Shown here one piece after another: positions 33,621-44,190 of a stretch of 64,000 bases of DNA. The stretch is taken from NCBI RefSeq assembly GCF_003265705.1, contig NW_020312848.1, positions 57,685,737-57,749,736 on the forward strand, written 5' to 3'. Position 1 is the stretch's first letter. Each line of letters opens with the position of its first letter. Below the pieces are notes generated by a model, which did not search any database, was not told where the DNA came from, and saw only the letters and a program-made list of their open reading frames with translations. This DNA comes from Callorhinus ursinus. Taxonomy: Eukaryota; Chordata; Mammalia; Carnivora; Otariidae. The position numbers and the translations under genes are program-made.

Positions 33621-34694
33621 TCCTGGTTTCAAGATTGAGTTCCCAAAAGTTTGTCTGGGGAGAGGGTTGCTTTCAGTATTGTAGCTGTTTTTTCTCATTC
33701 AAGCCAGGATGAGTCTAAAGTGAAACTCACTTCCTTCCTCACCAAAACACTCTCCCCATAAGGCATTTGATTTTAGCAGATTTTTCTGAGGAAATGCGAG
33801 GACTGCAAAGAAAGTTATAGTGTAGCAACATAGTATCCACCCAATTACTGTTAAAATTCCTTCAGATTTTGGCATATTTTTAATGCTTTATTCCCAACAG
33901 TACTTAGTTTTGTGTCATCTCAGTGGCTCTCTTGTTCCTACTCCTCCAACATCCCATTTTTTTTTTTTTTTTTTTTAGATTTAAGTCAGAACAGCTTAGT
34001 TTTCTTGTACACTGACAAGGTCCTTAGATCTCTTGCTTTTTCATTTTGATCACTTAAGTCAGACAAATATTTAGGGTATTTTCCAAAACATGTATGGTCT
34101 TCCATTAAGAGGATTTCTGTTGCTGACTGTAAAAATTATAAAATTCATTGCATTACATCCAAAAGAAGTTACCTCGTCAGTTTCAGCAGACTAAGATGCC
34201 TCCGTGCAGTGCCTCAGATGAAAGGTCACCTTGCAGAGCCAAGGGGACAGGTCACCACCTAGGGCCATAGGAGTAATGCTGACACCCCATTTGGACCAGA
34301 GGGCAGAGTATTGAGCTAAAGAGGATTATTCTCAAGTCATAAAACCTAATGGAATTTGCCATGCTAGGTTTCAGACTTCCTTGGTGCTCAGTACCTTTTT
34401 CTTCTTGCCCATTTTTCCCTTTTGGAACAGGAATGTCTATATTATGCCTGTCCTACCATTGTATTTCTTAAATACATAACTTGTTGATTTAACAGATTCA
34501 TGACTGGAGAAGAATTTTGCCTCAGGATGAATCATAACCTGAGTCCTCACCCTTACCTGATTTAGATGATATTTAGATGATATTTTGGACTAGGAATTGA
34601 TGCTAGAATGAGTTATGTCTTTTGGAGTTGTTGGTATGGATGAATGTATTTTGGATGCAAGAAGGACATGAATTTTGGGGGTCAGAGGGTAGAA
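33621..34694. other. Unassigned; poly(T)20 at 33957-33976
   Basis: No nameable repeat. The T-run is followed by AGATTTAAGTCAGAACAGC and could be the tail of a decayed antisense retrocopy. Confidence 0.35.
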
Positions 34695-35081
34695 TGTTAT
34701 GGACTGAATTGAGTCCCCCAAATTAATATGTTAAATCCCTAACCTCCCAACATGACTGTATTTGGAGATGGGGCCTTTAGGGAGGTAATTAAGGTTAAAT
34801 AAGGTTATAAGTGTAGTGCCCTAATCCAGTTGGACTAATGTTTCTATGGGAAGAGGAAGAGACATCAGAACTCTCTCTATCCAAATGCACATAGAGAAAA
34901 GGCAATTTGAGGAAAGAGCAAGAAGGGGTTATAAGCAAAGCAAAAAGAGAGATGTCACAAGAAACCAACCCTGCTGGTACCTTGATCTTGGACTTCCAGC
35001 CTCCAAAACTGTGATAAATAAATTTCTTTTGTTTAAGGCCCCCAGTCTTTATATTTATGATAGTCATAAAAGACTAATACA
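34695..35081 (+). mobile_element. Solo LTR, MLT1-type (ERVL-MaLR)
   Basis: Starts TGTTATGGACTGAATTGAGT and ends near ACTAATACA (TG...CA boundaries). Landmarks in order: CCCCCAAATTAATATGTTAA, ATTTGGAGATGGGGCCTTTA, GGAGGTAATTAAGGTTAAAT, CTTGATCTTGGACTTCCAGC and AACTGTGATAAATAAATTTC, which includes the AATAAA signal. About 390 bp, typical of the family. I see no internal retroviral sequence beside it, so it is a solitary LTR. No TSD is detectable at this age. The open frames on both strands inside it are incidental. Confidence 0.9.
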
Positions 35082-35087
35082 ATAAGT

Positions 35088-36420
35088 TTTTATTTTTCTA
35101 GGGTAAATATCTAAGAGATGGATTGCTGGGTTTTATAGTATGAATATATCTAACTAAATGAGAAAAAAGACAGATTGTTTTCTAGAGTGTCTGTAACATT
35201 TTTCATTGCCACCAGCAATATATGGGATCCCATTTGCTTTGTATTTTCACCACCACTTGATATTGTCAGTATTTTATGTCAGTTTATACACCATTCTGAT
35301 AGTATCTGATAGATAATAGTATCTCATTGTGGTTTTAATTTGCATGGTACTAATAGCTAATCATGTTAAACATTTTTATCAGCTTATTTATCATTTTTAT
35401 ATTTTCTTTGGTGAAATTTTTGTTCATGGCCTTTTTACAGTTTTTAATTGGTTGTTTGCTTTCTTGTTTTTGCATTTTGAGCACTTGTTATATACACTGG
35501 ATTTGAGCTCTTTGTAAATATGTTCTTCCAGTCAGATGCTTATGTTTCCTCTAAACAGGGTATTTCACAGAGCTAAAGTTTTAAGTTTGATGAAATTTTC
35601 TTTATCAGTATTCTTTTTACTTTTTACTTTTATGATGCTGTATCTAAGAACTCTTCACCCAATCCCAAATCGTTAAGATTTTCTTAAATGATTTCCTCTA
35701 AAAGTTTTACAGTTTTCTGTATTAGATTTAAATCTATGATTCATTTTGAGTTAATTTTAATATAAAGTATAAGGTTTAGTTTGACAAACAGTTTTTTGCA
35801 AATGATGTACAGCTGGGTCCAACACTGTTTGTTGAAAAGACTTGCCTTTATCTATTGAATTTCTTTTGTGTATTGGTCAAACATCAAATGGCCATATTTA
35901 TATGTCCCTATTTCTGTATTCTGTATTTTTTTTTTTAATCTATATGTGTGTCCTTTCACCAGTTCTACAGTGAATTGATTACTGTAGCTTTAAAGTATGT
36001 TGTAATGCTGGGTTATATGACTAATTTAAATGAACTTTTCTTTATTAAAATGCATAAGCTACTTTAATTCCTTTGCTTTTCTGACTTAATTATCCTTGCC
36101 CTTTAAGTTTAACCCAGAAGATTTTATAATCAAATTATCTATACAAAAAAAGCTCAAATTTTGATTTATATTATAAGAAATATATGGATCAATTCATGGA
36201 TAGTTTATGATTCCTATTTTAAGTCTTCCACCTCATGAACATGGTATGCACCTCAACTTATTTAGATCTTTTAAAAAAAATTCTTTCATCAGTGTTTTAT
36301 AGTTTTCAGCATATACATCTTGTACATATTTTATTAGATTTATACCTGCACATTCTTTTATGTTATGATTATTTTAAGTGATTTATTTTGCAATTTTCAG
36401 TTTTTCAGCTCTCATATATT
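35088..36420 (-). mobile_element. Old L1, end of ORF2 (antisense)
   Basis: Complement of an old L1: 'agggtaaatatctaagagat', 'ccaccagcaatatatgggat', 'tatctcattgtggttttaat', 'tgattcattttgagttaatt', 'caacactgtttgttgaaaag', 'gaacatggtatgcacc', 'gttttatagttttcagcata'. This runs from the C-terminal end of ORF2 back toward the RT domain, with gaps. No coding capacity is left. Confidence 0.85.
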
Positions 36421-36429
36421 TACATAATG

Positions 36430-36700
36430 ACCACTACTACTGCCTTTTTTTAAGGAGCAGTTTTATGGATGTGTAATTGATATTTTGAAAACTGCACATA
36501 TTTTACATATTTAATTTGAAGAGTTTGTATATATGCAAACACCCATGAACCCACTACCACAAGCCAGGTAATAGACATATTCATCACCTCCAAAAGTTTC
36601 CTTATATATTTTTGTGTGCACGTTTGTTGTAAGAACACTTAATATGAGATCTACCCTCTTAATAAAATTTTAAGTATTGTTGACTGTAAGCACTACCCCT
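36430..36700 (-). mobile_element. Old L1 3' UTR (antisense)
   Basis: 'aggtaatagacatattcatc', 'acctccaaaagtttcc', 'gtaagaacacttaatatgag' and 'atctaccctcttaataaaat' match the complement of an old L1 3' UTR. Confidence 0.7.
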
Positions 36701-36709
36701 CCTTTTTTT

Positions 36710-37640
36710 TGATTTGTATTGGGATGATGTATCTTTTTTTCATTCTTTTATTCTTTTATCCTACCCTATGGTTTTACTTCAAGTGAGTTTCTTGCAGACA
36801 GCACATAGGTTGTATTTCTTTCTTTTTTTTTTAAGATTTTATTTATTTATTTGAGAGAGAGAATGAGACAGAAAGCATGAGCGGGGGGAGGGTCAGAGGG
36901 AGAAGCAGACTCCCCGCTGAGCAGGGATCCCGATGTGGGACTCGATCCCAGGACTCCAGGATCATGACCTGAGCCGAAGGAGTCGCTTAACCAACAGCCG
37001 CCCAGGTGCCCACATAGGTTGTATTTCTAAGCTGTTCTCATAATCCCTGTTTTTTAATTGGTTTCTTTTTTAGACCACTATGTTATAATTATAGACATGC
37101 TTGAATTAGGGTTGATTGTTTTACTACTTGTTTTCTATTTATTCCCTCTGTTTTCCATCACTCTTTTATTTCCTTTTTTTGCTTTATTCTGTCATTTTAA
37201 TTTACCTATGAGATTGTGACTATATTTCTTTGTAATTTTTAGTGTTTTCTCTAGTAATAACAAAATTCACATTTTACTATACACGGTCTACTTTGAACTA
37301 ATATTTTACCACCTTAATTTGTGTGGAGAAATCTTACCATCATATAGGCCCTTTAGTCCTTTGTATTACATATACTTGCCACCGTATGCTAGGTCCTTTA
37401 GTCTTATATATTACATGTGCATACATTGAAAACCACATTGTACACTTTCATAATTTTTGCCTTCAACCATTCAATGTATTTTAAAGAACCCAAGGAGATA
37501 TATTCAATCATAGTTTTACCAATTCTATTATACTTTCTTAATTCCTGATTTTCCAAGATTGTTTTTTGTCTGTTTTTATTTGTTTGTTTTGGTATCATTT
37601 ACCCTATTTCTTAAAAACTTCCTTTAGCCATTATTTTAGA
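36710..37640 (-). mobile_element. Old L1, ORF2 start and upstream (antisense)
   Basis: 'gagtttcttgcagacagcac', 'ttttttagaccactatgtta', 'ttttctatttattccctctg' and 'acggtctactttgaactaat' follow the complement of the region around the ORF2 start. A SINE splits it at 36820. Confidence 0.65.
36820..37010 (-). mobile_element. Young CanSINE
   Basis: Antisense; body with 'ctccccgctgagcagggatc', head ending CCGCCCAGGTGCC. The TSD CACATAGGTTGTATTTCT is perfect over 18 bp (36802-36819 and 37011-37028). Confidence 0.96.
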
Positions 37641-38639
37641 GTGGGCTTGCTGACTAGTGATCTGTTTGGAAATAGACCATAACTGGGGCTTTAAATACTT
37701 AAAAGAAAAAAAAAACTAGATGGTAAATATATGAACATATGAACAAATCACCTAAAACTATATTTGGCACAGAGTTGTTTGTTACAAGTTTGTTCTGAAT
37801 TGGAAACAGCAATTTTTATATAAGATCACATTCAAGTTTATTCAGTCAGTGTTACATCAGCTTACATTACAAAATGTTGACACAACTGATTATACTATTA
37901 GGAAAAGTAAGAAAAAAAATAAGCAAAACCCAAATATATCCACAGCATAATTTGATGTAGGATTCTTAGTCTTTTACATGTTATAACACCTTAGAATTTT
38001 TTTTAATATAATCCTGAAGCAAAAGTTGCCAAATATTTTCAAAATTAGTTTCTTAGGATTTCACTGATGCTATCCGAATTATAGTAAATATGCCAAAACA
38101 TTAAAGGCCGCATTGCAGTCTGAAATGTTTTCAATCTGTCATTTACATATTTTTATTTGGCATATATTTAGCCTACTTTTCTTATTCTTGGTGCAGGGGT
38201 TATACTAAAACTATATGGAATTCAGTCTCTCTGAACTAATGTAGAAATGAAAGCGTTAGCTATAGCTCCTTTGCCCTACTGGGAAAGTTCCCCAGGTGAA
38301 TGTTGTTTCCCATGTGACCAGAAGGAAAGAACTAATAAAATCCATATATCCTAGGGGATAAAAGCAGCAGGGAGTGGAGTTTTAGGAGACAGATCATAAA
38401 AAGTGCCATGTTGAGGACTCCACTTTTAAATCTGATAAGCTACATGGCTAGGTAACCCAGGCAAATATGACATAAATATCTTTTCTTTTATCTTCTTACA
38501 GAATTAACAGTTACCAGTTTCTAGTCTCAGAGGATTATTCTTAAAAATATGTAGTACACATTTTAGAAGTCAAAACATAATAACTATGGTGGTTCTTAAT
38601 CACAAAAAAAAATGTGCATGGAGTTATTGAACATCAGCA
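37641..38639. other. No recognised feature
   Basis: AT-rich, unassigned. The 38.25-38.46 kb part is somewhat GC-richer ('ggggataaaagcagcaggga') without an assignable family. Confidence 0.35.
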
Positions 38640-38780
38640 TTTATTTTCTCATTCACACAATTGGTAAATAATTATAATGATAATTTTTTCATAGTGTCAT
38701 GATAAAATAAGTGAATAAACGTAATCTTAATATTGTTCCTGACACATAGCAAGCCACAGAAGTAATGTTTATTGTTTTTT
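38640..38780 (+). mobile_element. MIR SINE remnant
   Basis: 'gataaaataagtgaataaac' followed by 'ttgttcctgacacatagcaa' and 'gtaatgtttattg': the 3' half of MIR. Confidence 0.6.
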
Positions 38781-38909
38781 TTTTACATGCTACTATTTCT
38801 TTATATAATGAGTTATCATTAGTTTTGAAGTATATGTGAGGTGGTATTATGATTTTATATATTATTTAGAAACAATGATTCACACAAGGCTCAAACACAC
38901 TAAGATTTA

Positions 38910-38948
38910 CAAGACCAGTGCTCTAACCACTGAGCTATGGAGCCTTCC
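38910..38948 (-). pseudogene. Tail-less retrocopy of a tRNA-Thr 5' half
   Basis: On the minus strand the 39-bp insert is GGAA followed by the first 35 bases of a tRNA-Thr(UGU)-like sequence: GGCTCCATAGCTCAG (acceptor 5' strand and start of the D arm), TGGTTAGAGCA (D loop and stem) and CTGGTCTTG (anticodon stem into the loop). It stops in the anticodon loop. No 3' half, CCA or poly(A) follows. The insert is bounded by a perfect 20-bp direct repeat (38890-38909 and 38949-38968). On the insert strand the repeat starts TAAATC, so the tRNA could extend 1-4 bases further by overlap with the target. An L1-mediated tail-less insertion is the inferred mechanism. Confidence 0.9.
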
Positions 38949-38968
38949 CTCAAACACACTAAGATTTA

Positions 38969-39399
38969 ATGTGATTATAATGAGAAAGTAAATATCCTGA
39001 TTAGATAAAAACCTCCCAAAAAGTTCAGTTTCTTAATTCATTAAGCTATGTGACTTGTAGACACATGCACATATACAAGAATAGTCATAGAATTATTTAT
39101 ACAGTTTTCACCTCATTTAGACATTCTGTGGACAAGCAGGTAACCCTCATTTAGAAATCAGCAATTAGTATGTAGCAGTTCGCTTGCTTAAAACCTCTTC
39201 ATTAATCCTCTTAATTAATTACATCCACAGAGCTAAAAGTAGGCCACAAGATAGTAGGATATTGTAGAGCAAAGAGATAATGTCATTCACTGTTTGTTAG
39301 AGTTAAATAGTAAGCTTTATTCAGAGTGTCACCATGTAACTTCTCTGGGCATTTTGTAAACTCACATTTCAAAGTGTTAATAGTTTAATATTACCACCA
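38969..39399. other. No recognised feature
   Basis: AT-rich unique-looking sequence. Confidence 0.4.
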
Positions 39400-39461
39400 G
39401 GTGTATTTTTTTTCTTATCAGACTTTACTGAGGTACAATTTACATAGAATGAAATGCATAG

Positions 39462-39492
<31 letters not shown>

Positions 39493-39900
39493 GGCTGAAT
39501 AAGTTTTGACACATTATACAACATTATGTGACCCCCCCACAATCAAGACATTACACACCTTTCCATCATCCCCAGAAGTCCCCCTGTATTCATTTTTTGT
39601 CATCTTACTTTACCCCCAGTCCCAAGCAACCACTGATCTGTTTTTTTTGTCACTATTAGTTTTACTTGTTCTGGAATTACATATAAATGGATTCATATAG
39701 TGTCTGACTTCTTATACTCAAGAGTGTTTCTGAGCGTCGTCTGTGTTATTATGGGCATTAATATTCCATTCTGTTGTTATTGTTGTTCTATAGTCTCTCT
39801 TTGTATACATAGACCAGTGTTTCCATTCACCTTTTGGATTTGGGTTGTTTCCATTTTGGAGCTGTTTATGAATAAAGCTGCTGTGAATATTCATTTACAA
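39400..39900 (-). mobile_element. Old L1 3' UTR and ORF2 end (antisense)
   Basis: 'gactttactgaggtacaatt', 'catttccatcatccccagaa'-like region, 'agcaaccactgatctg', 'acatataaatggattcatat', 'ttccattttggagctgttta' and 'aataaagctgctgtgaatat' are the complement of an old L1 3' end. A (TA)n expansion lies inside (39466-39492). Confidence 0.85.
39466..39492. repeat. (TA)n microsatellite
   Basis: About 13 TA dinucleotides inside the L1 3' UTR. Confidence 0.95.
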
Positions 39901-40095
39901 TTTTTTTAAAGATTTTATTTATTTGAGAGAGAGAGAGCAAGAGAGAGCACAAGCGAGTAGAGGGAGAGGGAGAAGCAGACTCCCCTCTCGTGAGCAGTGA
40001 GCCTGATGTGGGACTTGATCCCAGAACCCTGGGATCACAACCTGAGCTGAATAGACATTTAACTGACTCAGCCACCCAAGGTCCACCCTCCCCCC
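39901..40095 (-). mobile_element. CanSINE
   Basis: Antisense, TTTTTTTAAAGATTTTATTT to CAGCCACCCAAGGTCCACC plus a C-rich end. The short TSD CATTTACAA lies at 39892-39900 and 40096-40104. It splits the old L1. Confidence 0.94.
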
Positions 40096-40104
40096 CATTT
40101 ACAA

Positions 40105-40950
40105 GTCTTTGTATATACATATACTTTCTTTCTCTTGGGCAAGTATGTAGGGATAGAACTACTGGGTCATATATAGTAAGTATATGTTTAAATTTATAAG
40201 GAAGAAATTCTTGGAGTGATTATAACCTTCTCACAAACAATATAGATAATTTCTCCTGCTCAGTGGTTTTCTTTTACATTCTTATAGTGGTGTCTTTTGA
40301 AAAGCAGAAATTTTAAATTTGAGAATTTCCAATTTATCAATTTTTCTTCTTTTATTGTTAGTGCATTTTGTCTAACTTAAGGTTGTGAAGGTGGTTTCTC
40401 ATGTTTTCTTCTAGATGTTTAGATGATTTAGCTTTTATATTTAGGTCTGTGTTCTCTTTAAATATATTTTTTCTGTTTGGTGTTTTCTTATGTTTACCCA
40501 GCCATTTTAGCACTACTTTTTTGAAAGTAATCTTCTTTCCCCTTACGTTGACATCTTTGTTCAAAATGAATAAACTTTTAAGTGTCCATCTGTTTTTGGA
40601 CTCATTAATGTTCTTTTAATGTGGATGTCTATCCGTACCCTCACGTGACGTGTCTTGACTATTATAAATTTTAAATTGTTAAAATTAGGTACTGTAAGTC
40701 CAACTCTGTTCCTTTTCACAATTATTTTGACTTTCTAGGTAATGTTTATTTGCATATAATTTTAGAAAGAGTCTGTCAATTTCTTTAAAAAATTGCTGAA
40801 ATTTTGGTTGGGAGTATATTAAATCAATATATGAATTTTCAGAAGAATTAATATGTTAGCCACAATTGAAACTGCACAATTTCATGGATTTTGTATCTTT
40901 CCAATGATTTAGAACCTCTTTAATTTGTCTTATCAATGTTTTATAGTTTT
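40105..40950 (-). mobile_element. Old L1 ORF2, continuation (antisense)
   Basis: 'agggatagaactactgggtc', 'gtggtgtcttttgaaaagca', 'tccaatttatcaatttttct', 'tcatgttttcttctagatgt', 'ttatcaatgttttatagttt'. It continues the L1 at 39400 but has lost several internal blocks. Confidence 0.8.
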
Positions 40951-40959
40951 CAGTTGTTC

Positions 40960-41290
40960 AGGTTGTTCATTGTTCTAATGCTATACATACCACCTCAGTG
41001 TTTAAAGTTTTAAATCAGCATTTATTTTGTTCATGAATGTGCATTTGAGCAAAGCTTAGAGGGGAAAGTTTATCAATATTCTACTCGATAAGAGTTGTGG
41101 TATCTCAAAGGCAAGCGGGTGAAATCATCTGAAGGCTCATCACTATAGATCTTGCAGTTCTACTAGCAGTCACCTTGATGTCATCTGTGGCTGTCAGCCA
41201 GAATACTGGCACATGTTCTGTTTATGTACTATGTGATTCCTCACTAACTTGTGGCTGAGTTTCAAGAGAGAGCTAGGTTAAAGTTTAATC
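40960..41290 (+). repeat. Unassigned ancient interspersed repeat, copy 2
   Basis: 'gttctaatgctatacatacc', 'aatcatctgaaggctcatca', 'gatgtcatctgtggctgtca', 'gtttcaagagagagctaggt'. It resembles the repeat at 32.4 kb in layout, with strong divergence. Confidence 0.45.
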
Positions 41291-41607
41291 CTTTTTATGA
41301 CCTAGCTTTGAAAGTCATATAGTATCATTTTTATCTATTAGAGCAGTTTCAACTCACTGCCTGTAGGAAGGAAGCACAATTCTATCACTTAGTGGAAGGA
41401 GTGGTCAAAATCACATTGTAAAAGTACTTTAGTATTGGATATATTGTTGCATTCATTTAGGAAAATAAAATCTACTTTATTGGTATGGAGGTCTTTCACA
41501 TATTTTGTAAGTACTTAAAGACTTGATAAATAATAATTATTTATCTTGTAAATAATAACTAAATTTTGTTCTAGTATTTAGAAATACAATTATCTTTTTG
41601 TATCTTT
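41291..41607. other. No recognised feature
   Basis: AT-rich. Confidence 0.4.
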
Positions 41608-41794
41608 TTTTTAAAGATTTATTTGTCAGAGACAGAGAGAAAGAGAGAGAACACAAGCAGTGGGAGTGGCAGGCAGAGGGAGAAGCAGGCTCTCCCCCGT
41701 TCCCCGCCCCCAATGCGGGACTCTATCCTAGGACCTTGGGATCATGACCTGAGCTGAAGGCAGACACTTAACCGACTGAACCACCCAGGTGCCC
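41608..41794 (-). mobile_element. CanSINE
   Basis: Antisense; TTTAAAGATTTATTTGTCAG to CCACCCAGGTGCCCC. The flanks ATCTTTTTGTATCTTT and TGTCCTTTTGTACTTT form an imperfect TSD. Confidence 0.93.
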
Positions 41795-41810
41795 CTGTCC
41801 TTTTGTACTT

Positions 41811-42399
41811 TAAGATACAAAGAGTTTGCTAAATATATTATTTTTCATACGTTTTCAAGAGTAGTTTCAGAAAGGAAAACATAAATGCAACAATGGTGTA
41901 AACTGGAATTCAATGAAAATTTTAGTAGCCCACAGATGACATTTTGGTGGAGCTGGGGCTATTCTGTAGTTGTCCATTTTTACTACATATGTTGGGCTCT
42001 AGACACTCATTTAAATTGTTAGCTGCTTATTTGGAAAATGAAAATGGAAAACTTTTTGATATCTCCCAGAGAGTTGTATCATCTTGCTCACATGCATAGG
42101 TTTTATATGCTACAAATAATAGAGAATTTCATGTTTAAAAATGTCGGGAAAACTCTTGATTGCTGTGTAAAGATATTACTTAAGTATGTCTAGTTAATTG
42201 AACAGTTTGATTTTGGTTAAATATAGTAAGAAAAAGACATAAGATTGTTTATGATTCTGTAGGTTTTAGTGACTTTGGATTATAAGAATAACTTATTTTG
42301 ACAATTATGACATACTTCTAGCTATTAAAATTTCTAGTCCAGTCTATTTCAAAACATCAGTCTTGTGCAATTCAATGTATCTCTCCTTTTCCCCTTTAG
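41811..42399. other. No recognised feature
   Basis: AT-rich. It leads into the pyrimidine tract of the exon-like segment. Confidence 0.35.
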
Positions 42400-42489
42400 C
42401 TTTGGACAATGGCTATTGGCAGAAAGGGGCAAAGATCTCACTGTTAAGCTGATACCTGCTATAACCATCAGTCTAGCAGATGTCTAAAG
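42400..42489 (+). other. Exon-like segment (weak candidate)
   Basis: Preceded by a strong pyrimidine tract and acceptor (CTCTCCTTTTCCCCTTTAG) and followed by a donor-like AAAG|GTAAAT. The 90-nt interval has one open frame over 28 codons, ending in a stop two bases before the donor, so it would be noncoding or a terminal coding piece. I do not recognise the peptide. Such pairs occur by chance in a window of this size. Confidence 0.2.
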
Positions 42490-42521
42490 GTAAATCCTTC
42501 TGTGAGGCATAAGTGATTTTT

Positions 42522-42715
42522 TTTTCAAAGATTTATTTATTTATTTGAGAGAGAGAATGAGATAGAGAGAGAGAACATGAGAGGGGGGAGGGTCAGAGGG
42601 AGAAGCAGGCTCCCTGCTGAGCAGGGAGCCCGATGTGGGACTCGATCCCGGGACTCCAGGACCATGACCTGAGCCGAAGGCAGTCGCTTAACCAACTGAG
42701 CCACCCAGGCGCCCC
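42522..42715 (-). mobile_element. Young CanSINE
   Basis: Antisense, very close to the subfamily consensus (CTGCTGAGCAGGGAGCCCGA, ACTGAGCCACCCAGGCGCCC). The TSD AGGCATAAGTGATTTTT / AGGCATAATTGATTTTT has one mismatch (42505-42521 and 42716-42732). Confidence 0.96.
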
Positions 42716-42732
42716 AGGCATAATTGATTTTT

Positions 42733-43849
42733 ACCTAGTCTCCCCATGGGGAACTCTGCACTGTCAGCATAGGCAATGCACAATCCTAAATTTTAGGGAC
42801 AGATTTACAGTTCTTGCTTCCAGCTTTATACACTTGTGTCTCTTACCACTTCACTGCCCTTAAGAGGACAATTTTGAGCTGGTTACCTTCTAGGTGATCC
42901 AGCATTGCTGTTATCCGCATTAACTTGCCTTACAGGAAATTAATGTACCCTTGTGAAGCAAATGGTATAAATTCGGTCTACCATAATGATGCCTCTTTTT
43001 TTCCATTGTAGAACATTTTGGTTTGCTATCTGCCTTTATGTATTTCCAGGTGTGAAGAAAGTACCACATTTATATTTTTTACTTATGCCCTAAGAAAAAT
43101 ATGTAAAGTGTTTCTTTTTACAAGAAGGAACAAGGGCCCTCAACCTCTGAGTGATTTTCTTGGAGTCTCCCAACTTTCACTTGGTGGGGAATAATCCTCT
43201 TCATGTAGGAGAAGGCAAATACCACCATAATCTTTTTGGGTTGATACCTTGCTACTATGAATTCCCTCATTTACTTTGTAAATTTAAATCATCTTTTTAT
43301 GTAGGTTGAAGTTAAGTTATGGATGGTGGTTGCAAGTTGCAGGACTATGTTAGTCATTTTTTAAAAATCCTGGTGGAAATGTCTTGTCATTCTCTTTAGA
43401 ATATGCAGATAGCTTGTACTTTCTGCCCTTAGTTTTTGTTCTTTGCTGAAATATTGTGATGGCATAAAATGTTCCACTCAGAATTTTATTACTTAATTTG
43501 TAGTCTCTAACAAGAGACTGCAAATGATTTCCCTATACCTGTTATTTACTTTTTTTATTCACGGAAATTTGTATACCCTTCTACATTTAACATGTTTTTC
43601 TATGTTAAGTAATGATTTGTTTATTATTTTTACCTGTATTATCCTGTGTCAGTATATTTCTTCAATATTAGCAAAATTAAATTCTAAATGTTGATAGAAG
43701 TTTAGCACCATACCTCTAAAAGTTTCATGAATGAACCTCAACACAACACAGTGGTTGGAAAAAACTGAGTGTGTTGTACTGACTAGGTTGTAGGAACCAG
43801 CAGAAAGAACATTTGAAAGGACATAACCATTGACCTAGCTTGGTTACAT
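42733..43849. other. No recognised feature
   Basis: Moderately AT-rich, unassigned. Confidence 0.4.
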
Positions 43850-43920
43850 TTGTTTTGTGACCTCTAGGTCATCAAGTAAGCACTCAGTTTCTTCCTCTAT
43901 AAAGTGACCCTTGGTGTTAC
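43850..43920 (+). mobile_element. Possible MIR fragment
   Basis: 'gtgacctctaggtcatcaag' followed by 'ctcagtttcttcctctataa' resembles the MIR core. Confidence 0.4.
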
Positions 43921-44114
43921 TACCAGTTTTTAATACCATGATTTGAAGTTTTTCAAGAATTACTTTACTTTTATAAGAAAATAAATTTTCCCAGTTTAAA
44001 AAAATAATCTTAGTTCTCAGTAGTGTAAGCTTCACCGAGACTAGCCTGGGCTGTGAGTTTTTTAAAAAAACTCTTTCAAAAAAATCCAAAGCTGTTTCAT
44101 ATGCATCTTTTATT

Positions 44115-44190
44115 CATAGGACCAGCTCTGTGCCTGAGAACATAGTGGGTACATAACACATTAAATGAAAGAGTGAATAAATAAATATAT
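44115..44190 (+). mobile_element. L2 or MIR 3'-end remnant
   Basis: 'ctgtgcctgagaacatagtg' and 'taaatgaaagagtgaataaa' resemble the L2 terminus (CCTGGCACATAGTAGG...AATGAATGAATAAA). Confidence 0.5.

Noticed and set aside
34695..35081. Part of a provirus
   Set aside because: Only an LTR is visible. No gag, pol or env-like sequence adjoins it; the neighbours are L1.
34795..35085. 90- and 79-codon frames as genes
   Set aside because: They lie within an MLT1-type LTR, which does not encode protein.
38910..38948. A functional tRNA gene
   Set aside because: The 3' half, T arm with B box and 3' acceptor strand are absent.
38881..38968. The repeated 20-mer with a short spacer as a CRISPR-like repeat
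   Set aside because: Only two copies exist, the genome is a mammal's, and the spacer is a tRNA half, so they are a target-site duplication.
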